In this document: piece after piece, positions 1 through 8,777 of the stretch | How positions within the stretch are numbered: position 1 is the stretch's first letter | Layout of the letters: each line of letters begins with the position of its first letter | Source: an uncultured Lachnospiraceae bacterium | Lineage (GTDB): Bacteria; Bacillota; Clostridia; Lachnospirales; Lachnospiraceae | Reading direction: 5' to 3' | NCBI GenBank assembly: GCA_946414825.1 | Contig: CAMKQB010000013.1 | Span: forward strand, 1-37,686 | Length of the DNA stretch: 37,686 nucleotides | Program-made: the position numbers and the translations under genes | The notes under the pieces: generated by a model | Seen by the model: the letters and a program-made list of their open reading frames with translations, nothing else | Told to the model about the DNA's origin: nothing | Databases searched by the model: none

Positions 1-194
1 TACAGGGTGAGGTTGCCAGACCACAGCACGTTATATGCAAGGCTCTTGATAGAGATATGAAGGAGATAACTGTAGAGGGTGAAGATCTACTCGCCAGAGC
101 TATCTGCCATGAGCTGGATCACCTGGATGGAATACTCTATAAGGATCTGGCAATTGATGGTTTGTACAAAGTAGAACCAGTGTCGGAAGATTAG
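1..194 (+). CDS. def: Peptide deformylase, C-terminal fragment
   Basis: This is the 3' end of a gene that begins before the window; the first complete codon starts at base 3 and the TAG stop is at 192-194, giving 63 visible residues. The translated piece carries HELDHLDG, the HExxH zinc-binding motif that ends the catalytic core of peptide deformylases, with the Glu as general base. The family removes the formyl group from the initiator methionine of nascent proteins in the cytoplasm, using a bound metal ion. The next gene is fmt, which adds that same formyl group, and this def-fmt pairing is very common in bacteria and supports the call. The upstream motifs (GxGxAAxQ and EGCLS) would lie outside the window and cannot be checked. 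Confidence 0.93.
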   Translation, partial: QGEVARPQHVICKALDRDMKEITVEGEDLLARAICHELDHLDGILYKDLAIDGLYKVEPVSED

Positions 195-240
195 GAAGAC
201 ATTGAGTGAATGATAATAAAGTCTTAAAAAATTGGAATAA

Positions 241-270
241 TGTCATTCTGAGAGCAAAGCTCGAAGAAGC
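241..270 (+). repeat. Dispersed hairpin repeat, copy 1 (def-fmt gap)
   Basis: The copy starts with TGTCATTCTGAG. Outer stem ATTCT (245-249) faces AGAAG (265-269) with four of five pairs, then GA opposite GA, an inner stem GAGC/GCTC (252-255 with 259-262) and loop AAA. It ends 30 bases before the fmt start. TGTCA at 241-245 is also mirrored by TGACA at 281-285, which no other copy shows. Confidence 0.75.
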
Positions 271-299
271 GCATCATCTTTGACAGTAAGAGGAATAAT

Positions 300-1220
300 A
301 TGAGAGTAGTATACATGGGCACCCCTGACTTCGCGGTGCTACCACTTAAAAAAATAAATGAGGCAGGCCATGAAATAGTTGGCGTATATACACAGCCAGA
401 TAAACCAAAGGGAAGAAGTAAGAAGCTAGTACCACCAGATGTTAAGTTGGCAGCAATGGAATTAGGACTAGATATATATCAGCCAGAAAAACTTAGAGAG
501 GCTACAGTTGTTGAAGAACTCCGTGACCTTAATCCTGATATAATAGTAGTAGCTGCTTATGGACAGATTCTCTCAGAGGATGTTCTGAACATTCCTAAGT
601 ACGGCTGTATCAATATTCATGCATCGCTACTTCCTAAATACCGCGGTGCATCACCTATCGAAGCTTGTATAATAAATGGTGATGAGACCACCGGCGTAAC
701 TATTATGTATATGGCTAAAGGACTGGATACAGGAGATATTATTAGTCAGGCTGAATGTCCTGTTGGTTTACATAACACAGAAACACTTACAGCTGAATTA
801 TCAAAGCTGGGAGCTGATCTTGTTGTTAAAACTATGGCTGATATTGAAGCAGGTACAGCAGATAGAATTCCTCAAAAGGAGGAGGATAGCTGCTACTCAG
901 GTAAGCTGGATAAAACTATGGGAATAATCGACTGGAATAAGCCTGCAGTAGAGATAGAAAGACTTGTAAGAGGACTATATCCATGGCCATGTGCATTTAT
1001 GACACTTGGAGATAAGAACCTCAAGCTTATAGAATCCGAGGTTGTTGATGTGCTGGATGACACGGTTTCTGTAGGTAAGGTATGCGAAGTAACAAAGAAG
1101 TATTTCGTTATTAAATGCGGTGAGAAGGGACTCAAGATAAAGAAGCTTCAGCCAGAGGGCAAGAAGCCTATGGACACAGTCGCATTTTTAAATGGTTATA
1201 AAGTGGTTGTAGGACAGTAA
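300..1220 (+). CDS. fmt: Methionyl-tRNA formyltransferase
   Basis: The enzyme transfers a formyl group from 10-formyltetrahydrofolate to Met-tRNA(fMet), which bacteria need for efficient initiation. The N-terminal MGTPDFAV is the family's opening strand. The catalytic Asn and His of the formyltransferase fold are visible in INIHASLLPKYRGASPI (about residues 102-118), and the catalytic Asp in GLDTGDI (about 141-147). A C-terminal tRNA-binding domain follows (about 205-306). The length of 306 residues is normal. An AGAGGA ribosome-binding site lies about seven bases before the ATG. It follows def and is separated from rsmB by four bases, so the three genes are very likely co-transcribed. Nothing in it looks damaged. 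Confidence 0.97.
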   Translation: MRVVYMGTPDFAVLPLKKINEAGHEIVGVYTQPDKPKGRSKKLVPPDVKLAAMELGLDIYQPEKLREATVVEELRDLNPDIIVVAAYGQILSEDVLNIPKYGCINIHASLLPKYRGASPIEACIINGDETTGVTIMYMAKGLDTGDIISQAECPVGLHNTETLTAELSKLGADLVVKTMADIEAGTADRIPQKEEDSCYSGKLDKTMGIIDWNKPAVEIERLVRGLYPWPCAFMTLGDKNLKLIESEVVDVLDDTVSVGKVCEVTKKYFVIKCGEKGLKIKKLQPEGKKPMDTVAFLNGYKVVVGQ

Positions 1221-1224
1221 ACAA

Positions 1225-2565
1225 ATGGATACAAGAAAATTCTCTTTTGATATATTAAAGAAAATAGAATCTGAAGATGTATTTGTAGGCGAAGTGCTGG
1301 ATATGGCGCTTCGCCATTTGCAGTTTAATGATAAAAGAGATAGAGCCTTTATAACCAGACTTGTAGAAGGAACTGTTGAGCGTAAAATATCGCTGGATTT
1401 CCTTATTGAAAAGTTTTCGAAAAATGCTCCTGATGTGAATACCAGGATAATACTTCGAATGGGAATCTATCAGATTAAATATATGGAATCGGTCCCTGAT
1501 AGAGCTGCAATAGATGAATCCGTGAAACTTGTAAAAACCATTGGACTAAGCGGAAGAGAAGGATATGTAAATGCCGTGCTTCGTAAGGTTGCAGCGCTGA
1601 AGGATGAAAAGAAACTAGATAGCCTGCTCGTTAGTAGAATGGATGTTAGATATTCCACTCCACAGTTGCTATGTGATCTGGTTGTAAAAGTATATGGAAA
1701 GGATAATGCTAAGTTAATCCTTGAAGATCAATTTGCTGAGCATGATACAGTCATTAGGATAAATTCCTTAAAGACAAATAAACAAGAATTAAAGAAGCTG
1801 TTCGAAAATAAGGGGATAACTGTTAAGGACGGTATCCTTTCTGATAGATGTCTTCGTATCAGTGGCTATGATTCAATCAGACGACTTCCGGGATATAAAG
1901 AGGGACTATTTGTGGTTCAGGATGAAACCTCGGTATATACCGTTGAACATGCTGGTATTAAGCCAGGTGACAAGATACTTGATATTTGCGCCGCCCCAGG
2001 TGGAAAGTCCATGCTGGCATATGAACTGGCGACGGATGGAAATGTGGCTGGAATAGTTGTCAGCCACGACATATCAAAGAGGAAGTTAGAGATAATAAAG
2101 GAAAATGCAGAGAGACTTGGTATTCCATGTCATTCTGAGCGAAGCGAAGAAGCTTATATATATCAGCCAGGGATAACAGTAGAGTGGGGCGATGCAACCG
2201 AAGCTAACGAGTATTATGTTAACTTAGCTGAAGAGGATAAATTCGATGTAGTAATATCGGATGTCCCATGTTCAGGGCTTGGAATCATTGGACGAAAGAA
2301 CGACATTAAGTATCACATGACACCTGAAATTATGTCTGAACTTGCAAAACAGGGGCTTGTGATTCTTGGTAATGCCTCTAAATATGTGAAAACTGGAGGA
2401 AGAATATGCTACTCCACCTGCACCATTAATACAGAGGAGAATGGAGAGGTAGTAAGGGCTTTTCTGAAGGAGTATGCTGAGTATAAAATCCTTGAGGAAA
2501 GAACCTTTATTCAGGGGATAGACGGAAGCGATGGATTTTATTTTTGTATATTAGCAAGGGAGTAA
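1225..2565 (+). CDS. rsmB: 16S rRNA (cytosine-967-C5) methyltransferase
   Basis: RsmB uses S-adenosylmethionine to methylate C967 of 16S rRNA. The N-terminal part (about 1-140) is the NusB-like RNA-binding domain. The Rossmann methyltransferase core contains DICAAPGGK (about 252-260), the motif IV cysteine in DVPCSGLG (near 348) and the nucleophilic cysteine in STCTINTEENGE (near 399). The length of 446 is usual for the family. The oddity is at residues 302-309: an in-frame copy of the dispersed repeat is read as CHSERSEE, in the loop between a predicted helix ending NAERLGIP and the strand ITVEWGDA. Both catalytic cysteines lie downstream and are intact, so the gene is probably functional. 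It is the third gene of the def operon. Confidence 0.95.
   Translation: MDTRKFSFDILKKIESEDVFVGEVLDMALRHLQFNDKRDRAFITRLVEGTVERKISLDFLIEKFSKNAPDVNTRIILRMGIYQIKYMESVPDRAAIDESVKLVKTIGLSGREGYVNAVLRKVAALKDEKKLDSLLVSRMDVRYSTPQLLCDLVVKVYGKDNAKLILEDQFAEHDTVIRINSLKTNKQELKKLFENKGITVKDGILSDRCLRISGYDSIRRLPGYKEGLFVVQDETSVYTVEHAGIKPGDKILDICAAPGGKSMLAYELATDGNVAGIVVSHDISKRKLEIIKENAERLGIPCHSERSEEAYIYQPGITVEWGDATEANEYYVNLAEEDKFDVVISDVPCSGLGIIGRKNDIKYHMTPEIMSELAKQGLVILGNASKYVKTGGRICYSTCTINTEENGEVVRAFLKEYAEYKILEERTFIQGIDGSDGFYFCILARE
2128..2154 (+). repeat. Dispersed hairpin repeat, copy 2 (inside rsmB)
   Basis: This copy lies entirely within the rsmB reading frame and is translated as CHSERSEEA. ATTCT (2132-2136) faces AGAAG (2148-2152), then GA/GA, then the inner core GCGAAGC (2139-2145). 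It keeps the sequence of the intergenic copies base for base over TGTCATTCTGAG. Because its insertion did not create a stop or frameshift, it reads as a tolerated in-frame insertion. Confidence 0.85.
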
Positions 2566-2578
2566 CCAAGAGGTAAAT

Positions 2579-3667
2579 ATGGATATTCGCTCAATGTATA
2601 TGGATGAACTAACTGAATATGTAGTCGAGAGAGGTTATCCTAAGTTTCGTGCAAAGCAAATCTATGAGTGGCTCCATAAAAGGCACGTATCTGATGTGGA
2701 TGAAATGACTAATATCTCCAAGGAAATGAGGGAGTCGCTTCGTAAAGACCTGACACCGGTTAAGTACGTGACACATCAGACTGATAATGAGGATGGAACA
2801 CGTAAGTTCCTCTTTGAGATGGAAGATGGCCAGATGATAGAGACGGTCTTCATGAAGTATAAGCATGGTAATTCTATATGTATATCCTCTCAAGCAGGCT
2901 GTGCTATGGGATGTAAGTTCTGTGCCTCAACTATTGGAGGATGTATAAGAAATCTTACAGCGGGAGAAATGCTGGGACAGATATATATGGCAATCAATAA
3001 GGTTAGAGAAGAAGAGATAGAGCTTGGAATAGCTACCGAAGCTGACAGTAGTGATAAGCTCGTATCTAACGTCGTAGTTATGGGAACAGGCGAACCTTTC
3101 CAGAATTATGATAATCTACTCAGATTCATTCGGATCATAACAAGTGAAGAGGGCTACAATCTCAGTATCAGGAATATTACAGTCTCCTCCTGTGGTATAG
3201 TTCCTAACATAAAGAGACTTGCAGATGAAGGGCTGGGAGTGACATTTGCGCTTTCCCTGCATGCACCTACTGACGAGCTACGTAAAACGATAATGCCTAT
3301 CGCTAATCAGTATACGATAGAAGAGACCCTTGCAGCGACAGACTACTACTTTGATAAAACGGGAAGACGTATAACCATTGAATATAGCTTGATGAATGGG
3401 GTGAATGATACAGCTGAGTGTGCTGAAAAGCTTGGAAAGCTTCTGAAGGAGCATAATTCAAGGGGAGAACAGCATGGAATATACCATGTTAATCTGATTC
3501 CAGTAAATCCCGTAGATGAGCGAGATTACAAGGCTTCTGGGACCACGGAGGTCGAAGGATTTAAGAAAATACTTGAAAAATATCGAATTAATGTTACTAT
3601 TAGGAGAGGTATGGGCAGAAATATAGATGCTGCCTGTGGACAGTTAAGAAGGAAGTATGGTTTATGA
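2579..3667 (+). CDS. rlmN: Dual-specificity 23S rRNA/tRNA adenine-C2 methyltransferase
   Basis: RlmN is a radical-SAM enzyme that methylates C2 of A2503 in 23S rRNA and of A37 in some tRNAs, with effects on decoding accuracy. The CxxxCxxC iron-sulfur motif is visible as CAMGCKFC (C108, C112, C115). The second essential cysteine is in DAACGQLRRKYG near the C-terminus, and GRNIDAACGQL is characteristic. VVMGTGEPFQNYDN and SLHAPTDELR are further family blocks. The 362-residue length is close to the family norm. Thirteen bases separate it from rsmB, and its stop overlaps the next gene's start in an ATGA arrangement at 3664-3667, indicating translational coupling. Confidence 0.96.
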   Translation: MDIRSMYMDELTEYVVERGYPKFRAKQIYEWLHKRHVSDVDEMTNISKEMRESLRKDLTPVKYVTHQTDNEDGTRKFLFEMEDGQMIETVFMKYKHGNSICISSQAGCAMGCKFCASTIGGCIRNLTAGEMLGQIYMAINKVREEEIELGIATEADSSDKLVSNVVVMGTGEPFQNYDNLLRFIRIITSEEGYNLSIRNITVSSCGIVPNIKRLADEGLGVTFALSLHAPTDELRKTIMPIANQYTIEETLAATDYYFDKTGRRITIEYSLMNGVNDTAECAEKLGKLLKEHNSRGEQHGIYHVNLIPVNPVDERDYKASGTTEVEGFKKILEKYRINVTIRRGMGRNIDAACGQLRRKYGL

Positions 3668-4389
3668 GACTAGTTTCCACTGGTAGGACAGACAAGGGAA
3701 GAAAACGAAATAATAACCAGGACAGTATATTTGTGAGCGATAAGCCGGTAGGACCACTTCCTAATCTGTATCTTGTTGCAGATGGAATGGGCGGTCACGC
3801 TGCTGGAGACTTTGCGTCTAGATATGCCATCAGTATCGTGATTGACTTTGTTTCGAAGTCGACAGTTGCAAATCCTATCTCCTTACTTAGAAGGGCTCTG
3901 GTATATGCCAGCAATGAGCTGTACAAGGAGTCTGAGAAGGATAAGGACAAGATGGGCATGGGCACCACAATGGTGGCAGCTGTAATTATAAACGATAAAC
4001 TGTATGTCGCAAATATAGGCGACAGTAGATTATATATAATAAATGATGATATAAAACAGGTGACTATGGATCACTCCCTTGTTGAGGAACTTATAAGGAG
4101 CGGACAGCTGGAGAGAAATAAGGGACGAAATCATCCTGAGAAGAATATCATCACCAGAGCTATGGGCTCTAGGGATGAGGCTATGCCTGACTTCTTTGAA
4201 CTGGATATTAAAGAAGGTGATAAGATACTCATGTGTTCGGACGGCCTTTCAAATATGGTCGAGGACGATGAGATAAAGGATATAGTTCAGGAGAATCAGG
4301 TTTTAGATCAGGCTGTTTCTTCATTAATAAGCAGAGCCAATTATTATGGTGGAAATGATAACATTTCCGTAATAATAATTTCGATATAG
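3664..4389 (+). CDS. stp: PP2C-family serine/threonine protein phosphatase (PrpC/Stp)
   Basis: This cytoplasmic metal-dependent phosphatase reverses the action of the kinase encoded next. The PP2C metal-binding aspartates are in LVADGMGGHAAG (about 39-50), SDGLSNMV (about 192-199) and GNDNISVIII near the end. NNQDS at the N-terminus and NIGDSRLY (about 117-124) complete the standard set. The length of 241 matches the short bacterial stand-alone phosphatases with no regulatory domain. It begins inside the rlmN stop codon, and the kinase starts 11 bases downstream. A phosphatase-kinase pair at this position in the rlmN-prkC-rsgA-rpe order is widely conserved in Bacillota. Confidence 0.95.
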   Translation: MRLVSTGRTDKGRKRNNNQDSIFVSDKPVGPLPNLYLVADGMGGHAAGDFASRYAISIVIDFVSKSTVANPISLLRRALVYASNELYKESEKDKDKMGMGTTMVAAVIINDKLYVANIGDSRLYIINDDIKQVTMDHSLVEELIRSGQLERNKGRNHPEKNIITRAMGSRDEAMPDFFELDIKEGDKILMCSDGLSNMVEDDEIKDIVQENQVLDQAVSSLISRANYYGGNDNISVIIISI

Positions 4390-4400
4390 AGAGGTAAGTT

Positions 4401-6593
4401 ATGTTAAAACCCGGAACAATACTAGATGATAGATATGAAATAATAGATGTTGTGGGAACAGGTGGAATGTCCACTGTTTACAGAGCAAAGGATGAGCGAC
4501 TTAAAAGATTTGTGGCAATTAAGGTGCTGAAGTCTGATTATAGTTCAGATCAAAACTTTGTTTCTAAGTTCCGTGCAGAGGCACAATCATCTGCAGGACT
4601 TACACATCCAAATATTGTAAGCGTTTACGATGTATGTGAAGATGATGGAAGATATTTCATAGTAATGGAGCTGGTAGAAGGCATTACTCTGAAGGAGTAT
4701 ATTAATCTAAATGGCCGTCTGTCTATGAGTCAGGCTATAGATTTTTCTATTCAGATAGCTTCTGGTCTGGAGGCTGCTCACGAGCATCATGTGATTCATA
4801 GAGATATTAAACCACAGAACATTATCGTTTCTAAGAGTGGTAACATTAAGGTTACAGACTTTGGTATTGCGAAGGCTGCAACCTCCACTACAATGTCTAC
4901 TACTGGTATCGGATCGGTGCATTACATATCCCCTGAGCAGGCGCGTGGTGGATATAGTGACGAGAGAAGTGATATCTATTCACTTGGTATTACTATGTAT
5001 GAGATGGTTACAGGAAGAGTTCCTTTTGAGGGAGACACAAATGTAGCTATAGCGCTCATGCACATTCAGAATGAAATGATTCCGCCTAGACAGCTATACC
5101 CGGATATATACCCAAGTTTTGAGAAGATTATACTTAAAGCTTCCCAGAAGAAGCCTGAGAGAAGATATCTGACTGCAGCTGCACTTATCGCGGATCTGAA
5201 TAGAGTTAAGGATAACCCAAGCATCGATATAATCGTTGCTCCAGCTACAGTTACTGGAGCGCCTACACAGCAGTTTACCAACGAGGATATGGAGAAGATC
5301 AAGAATGGTAGCGCTAATAAGGCTTATGATGAGGAAATGGAAGCAGCAGGTAAGGCTGCTGAGAGTTCTGAGGTCAGACCTGATAGAAGTCGTATAGAGG
5401 CTCTTCTCAATCAGGAGGATGAGGACTTCTATGATGAGCGTCCTGCCAGAAAGGGTAGTCTCAAGAAAATCGATGACGAAGATGATGGATATGCTATGGA
5501 TGATGACTATGATGAAGATGACGAGTCAGATGTAGATCCAAAGCTTGAGAAGGCTGTAATGATAGGTGGTATCGCTGCAGCAGTTATAGTCGCAGTTATT
5601 ATATTCGTAGTAGTTGGTAACATGATGGGCTGGTTCAGCTTCGGCAGCAAGGAAAAGAAGACTACAGAGGCAACCACAGAGGCTTCTACAGAAGAGGCTA
5701 AGATCAAAATGGTTGATGTAGTTGGTCTGAGTGAAAAGGCTGCAGAGAAGGATATGAAGGAAGCGGGCTTCACAAATTACCAGTTTGTTCAGGAAAACTC
5801 TACAGATGTTAAGGAAGGCTATGTTATCAGTCAGAATGTAGAAGCTGGAACAGATATTGCAAAGGATGCACAGATAATAATTACAGTCAGCGCCGGAGCC
5901 GCAGAGCTGGATGTCGCTGATGTCAAGGGAATGGATGAAGATGCCGCTTATGAAACACTTGAGAAGCAGGGCTTCAAGCCAACCAGATCCTATAAGTTTG
6001 ATGATGAGATAGAAGAAGGCAAGGCTATATCAACAGACCCTGCCGCGGGTAAAAAGGCAAAGGCTGGAGATACAATAGTTATCTACATCAGCCAGGGTAA
6101 GGAAGAGAAGACAGTTAAGGTGCCTAACCTTTCAGGTCTTACAGAGTCTGCCGCAAAGGGAGCTCTTGAATCCAATACACTTACAGCAGGAAATGTATCC
6201 TATGAGTTCAATTCAGAGGTTGCATCCGGTCTTGTTATCAGACAGAGCGTACCGGCTGATACAGAGGTTAAAGAGAAGACTACAGTTGATTTTGTAATCA
6301 GTAATGGTGCAGAGAAGAAGTCTTATAAGGGTACAGTAACAGGAAGTATCTCAACAGCTGATGAGACACTTGCAGCTAGTACAGTTACAGTAAATGTATA
6401 TATCAACGATGAAGGTGGATATCACTTGGCATATACAACAACACAGTCAGGAGCTACGATTGATGTTAATGGTGCTGCCGGTGGACTGGGCTACAACAAT
6501 GGTACAGTGTCATTTACAGTAGTTGACGCAAATGGTGCTGACGTATCAGCAAGCTATAACAAGTCACTGACACTTTCTTATCAGAATGAGTAG
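4401..6593 (+). CDS. prkC: PASTA-domain serine/threonine protein kinase
   Basis: This membrane kinase couples cell-wall state to intracellular phosphorylation. The N-terminal kinase domain (about 10-270) has the ATP-binding Lys in VAIKVLK, the catalytic loop HRDIKPQN (D near 135), DFGIAKA, and a Thr/Ser-rich activation loop before GSVHYISPE. A long acidic linker rich in Asp and Glu precedes one transmembrane helix at about 386-410. Outside are three PASTA repeats (about 435-500, 503-572 and 574-640), which in the family bind muropeptides or peptidoglycan. The last 90 residues are not a PASTA repeat: they are Thr/Ser/Gly/Ala-rich and look like a beta-sandwich I cannot name. The ribosome-binding site GAGAGG is just upstream. 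The likely substrate family IreB is encoded in the same window at 29458. Confidence 0.96.
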   Translation: MLKPGTILDDRYEIIDVVGTGGMSTVYRAKDERLKRFVAIKVLKSDYSSDQNFVSKFRAEAQSSAGLTHPNIVSVYDVCEDDGRYFIVMELVEGITLKEYINLNGRLSMSQAIDFSIQIASGLEAAHEHHVIHRDIKPQNIIVSKSGNIKVTDFGIAKAATSTTMSTTGIGSVHYISPEQARGGYSDERSDIYSLGITMYEMVTGRVPFEGDTNVAIALMHIQNEMIPPRQLYPDIYPSFEKIILKASQKKPERRYLTAAALIADLNRVKDNPSIDIIVAPATVTGAPTQQFTNEDMEKIKNGSANKAYDEEMEAAGKAAESSEVRPDRSRIEALLNQEDEDFYDERPARKGSLKKIDDEDDGYAMDDDYDEDDESDVDPKLEKAVMIGGIAAAVIVAVIIFVVVGNMMGWFSFGSKEKKTTEATTEASTEEAKIKMVDVVGLSEKAAEKDMKEAGFTNYQFVQENSTDVKEGYVISQNVEAGTDIAKDAQIIITVSAGAAELDVADVKGMDEDAAYETLEKQGFKPTRSYKFDDEIEEGKAISTDPAAGKKAKAGDTIVIYISQGKEEKTVKVPNLSGLTESAAKGALESNTLTAGNVSYEFNSEVASGLVIRQSVPADTEVKEKTTVDFVISNGAEKKSYKGTVTGSISTADETLAASTVTVNVYINDEGGYHLAYTTTQSGATIDVNGAAGGLGYNNGTVSFTVVDANGADVSASYNKSLTLSYQNE

Positions 6594-6595
6594 AT

Positions 6596-7489
6596 ATGAT
6601 ATTAAGAGGACGAATAATTAAAGGAATCGGCGGCTTCTACTATGTAGATGCCGCTGGTGTTATTTATGAGACAAGAGCCAGAGGTGTTTTCAGGAAACAA
6701 GGAATAACACCGCTGGTTGGTGATAATGCAGAAATCGATGTTATAAGCGAGCAGGAGCATACGGCATTTCTGGTTGATATAGTAGATAGACAAAATGAAC
6801 TGATCAGACCAGCTGTAGCAAATGTAGATCTGGCACTGGTTATCTTCGCAGTTGCGCATCCTGTTCCGAATACCGGTCTTCTCGACAGGTTTCTCATCAA
6901 TATGGAGAAGCAGGAGATGGAGACCTGTATAGTTCTGAGCAAGGTTGATCTCTTAAAGGATAATCCGGAAGAATTGGATAGACTAAGGGGCATTTACAGT
7001 AACGCAGGATATAAGGTAGTAGAGCTATCAAATATCAATGGCAGGGGCCATGATGAGATAAGAGAACTCCTCAATGGCAAGATAACAGTTTTGTCAGGTC
7101 CTTCGGGAGTTGGCAAATCCTCTCTTATCAATAGCCTGGTTCCGGACTACAATGGAGAGACTGGGGATATCAGCAAGAAGCTGGGTAAGGGTAAGAATAC
7201 AACTCGTCACACGGAGATAATACCTGTCCCGGGTTTCACAGATACATTTATTATTGATACGCCGGGATACAGCTCGATAGAGCTTATGGTCAGCGACGAG
7301 AATGATATAAGATATTATATCAGAGAGTTTGAAGGACTGAATGAGAGCTGTAAATATACTGGATGCGTGCATATAGCGGAGCCTTCCTGTGCTGTGAAGG
7401 AGCGGCTTGAAAGTGGCGTTATATCGCAGGAAAGATATGCAAGCTACGTTGATATATATAACGACGTTAAGAGTAGGAGGAAATGGTAA
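6596..7489 (+). CDS. rsgA: Ribosome small subunit-dependent GTPase A
   Basis: RsgA is a circularly permuted GTPase that helps late 30S subunit maturation. An OB-fold occupies about 1-70. The permuted order of GTPase motifs is visible: the G4 motif SKVDL comes first (near 119), then G1 as GPSGVGKSSL, and G3 as DTPGYSS. The C-terminal zinc-binding segment has Cys and His in the CKYTGCVH-EPSC region (about 258-272). The length of 297 is normal. The start lies only two bases after the prkC stop and no clear Shine-Dalgarno sequence precedes it, so it probably relies on translational coupling. Its stop overlaps the rpe start as TAATG. Confidence 0.95.
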   Translation: MILRGRIIKGIGGFYYVDAAGVIYETRARGVFRKQGITPLVGDNAEIDVISEQEHTAFLVDIVDRQNELIRPAVANVDLALVIFAVAHPVPNTGLLDRFLINMEKQEMETCIVLSKVDLLKDNPEELDRLRGIYSNAGYKVVELSNINGRGHDEIRELLNGKITVLSGPSGVGKSSLINSLVPDYNGETGDISKKLGKGKNTTRHTEIIPVPGFTDTFIIDTPGYSSIELMVSDENDIRYYIREFEGLNESCKYTGCVHIAEPSCAVKERLESGVISQERYASYVDIYNDVKSRRKW

Positions 7490-8142
7490 TGAACATACTT
7501 GCTCCATCGATACTATCTATTGACTTCGGTCATATGGAGGATGAACTTAAGAAAGTGGTAAATGCAGGAGCAGATATCATTCATGTGGATGTTATGGATG
7601 GCCTGTTTGTTCCAAATATATCCTTTGGACCTCCGGTTATTAAATATGTGAAAAAGGCTATTCCTGATACGAAGCTTGACCTTCATATGATGGTCAAGGA
7701 TCCGATCCGATACCTAAATACTTACGTGAGTCTGGGAATGAGTGACATCACTATTCATGCTGAGGCAACAAAGCATTTGAGAGAGGACCTGCTTCAGATA
7801 AAGGAGTCAGGCCTTGGAGTAGGCGTTGCTGTTAGCCCTGATACTCCTCTTAGTGCAGTGGAGAATGTACTCGATCTCATAGATATTCTTCTTATTATGA
7901 CTGTTTATCCTGGGTTTGGTGGACAGAGCTTCAGAGAAGAGTCTTATGACAAGATCAGAGAAGCCGTACAGATGAGAGAGACCAGAGGACTTAGCTTTGA
8001 TATTGAGGTGGACGGCGGTGTTAATGCTGAGAACATAGACAAGATACTTGCAGCCGGCGCGAATATGATAGTTGCAGGTTCAGCTGTATTTAATGGTGAT
8101 ACAGAAGCAAATACAAAAAGATTATTAGAGATGATGAAATGA
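7489..8142 (+). CDS. rpe: Ribulose-phosphate 3-epimerase
   Basis: This TIM-barrel enzyme interconverts ribulose 5-phosphate and xylulose 5-phosphate in the pentose phosphate pathway. LAPSILSIDFGHM, HVDVMDGLFVPNISFG, LHMMV, VYPGFGGQSF and EVDGGVN are the family's metal- and phosphate-binding blocks. I place the start at 7489 and not at the in-frame ATG at 7483. The AGGAGG at 7475-7480 is eight bases from 7489 but only two from 7483, and family members begin directly with the sequence after the second Met. This gives 217 residues, a normal length. The chosen start overlaps the rsgA stop by one base, and thiN begins within the rpe stop. Confidence 0.95.
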   Translation: MNILAPSILSIDFGHMEDELKKVVNAGADIIHVDVMDGLFVPNISFGPPVIKYVKKAIPDTKLDLHMMVKDPIRYLNTYVSLGMSDITIHAEATKHLREDLLQIKESGLGVGVAVSPDTPLSAVENVLDLIDILLIMTVYPGFGGQSFREESYDKIREAVQMRETRGLSFDIEVDGGVNAENIDKILAAGANMIVAGSAVFNGDTEANTKRLLEMMK

Positions 8143-8777
8143 AGATTCTTTTAGTTGCAGGTGGAGAACTGGATATAGATATTCTGAGAGAGACCTATAG
8201 AAGTCTGGAGAATCCTTATGTTATAGGGATAGATAGAGGTGCTATATTCCTTATGGAAAATGGTATCAAGATAGATAAGGCGATAGGAGACTTCGATTCG
8301 GTAAGTGACGAGGAGAGAGAGAATATCTTATCTGGCATTGTGTCAGAGAAGCTTAATCCTGTGAAGGATGATACAGATACAGAACATGCGCTGAAATATG
8401 CCATTTCCCTTGCTCCGGAAGAGATAGTAATGCTGGGCTGTACCGGAAGAAGAATGGATCATTGCCTCGCATGTGTTGGAATGCTTCGGCTTGCCTATGA
8501 TGCAGGAATAGAGGCATATATAATTGATAGATATAACCGTATTCGCGTAACGCGCGGCAATGTACAAATGTCTGCAGCTGACTCTTACGGTAAATATATA
8601 TCAGTTCTTCCTTATGGCGATGTAGCCAGGGGAATAACTATAAGTGGTTTTAAGTATAATGCTGAAGGGCTTGATCTAACCGCGGCGGAAGCCAGAGGAG
8701 TCAGCAATGAGCTGGCAGGTGAAATCGGAAGCATTTCTTGTGACGATTATATGATAATAATGGAGACCCGAGACTAA
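8139..8777 (+). CDS. thiN: Thiamine pyrophosphokinase
   Basis: The enzyme transfers a pyrophosphate group from ATP to thiamine, making the ThDP cofactor. GDFDSV (about 47-52), DDTDTEHAL (about 72-80) and GCTGRRMDH (about 95-103) are the conserved metal, ATP and thiamine-binding blocks. The length of 212 is standard. The start overlaps the rpe stop (ATGA at 8139-8142) and the stop overlaps the start of the next gene (TAATG at 8775-8779), so three genes are translationally linked. The rpe-thiN order after rsgA is common in Bacillota. Its product would be needed by the ThDP-dependent enzyme at 24875, though every cell has other uses for ThDP. Confidence 0.95.
   Translation: MKILLVAGGELDIDILRETYRSLENPYVIGIDRGAIFLMENGIKIDKAIGDFDSVSDEERENILSGIVSEKLNPVKDDTDTEHALKYAISLAPEEIVMLGCTGRRMDHCLACVGMLRLAYDAGIEAYIIDRYNRIRVTRGNVQMSAADSYGKYISVLPYGDVARGITISGFKYNAEGLDLTAAEARGVSNELAGEIGSISCDDYMIIMETRD

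Noticed and set aside
7483-7488. Upstream ATG as the rpe start
   Set aside because: It is only two bases from AGGAGG; the ATG at 7489 has correct spacing and family-typical N-terminus.
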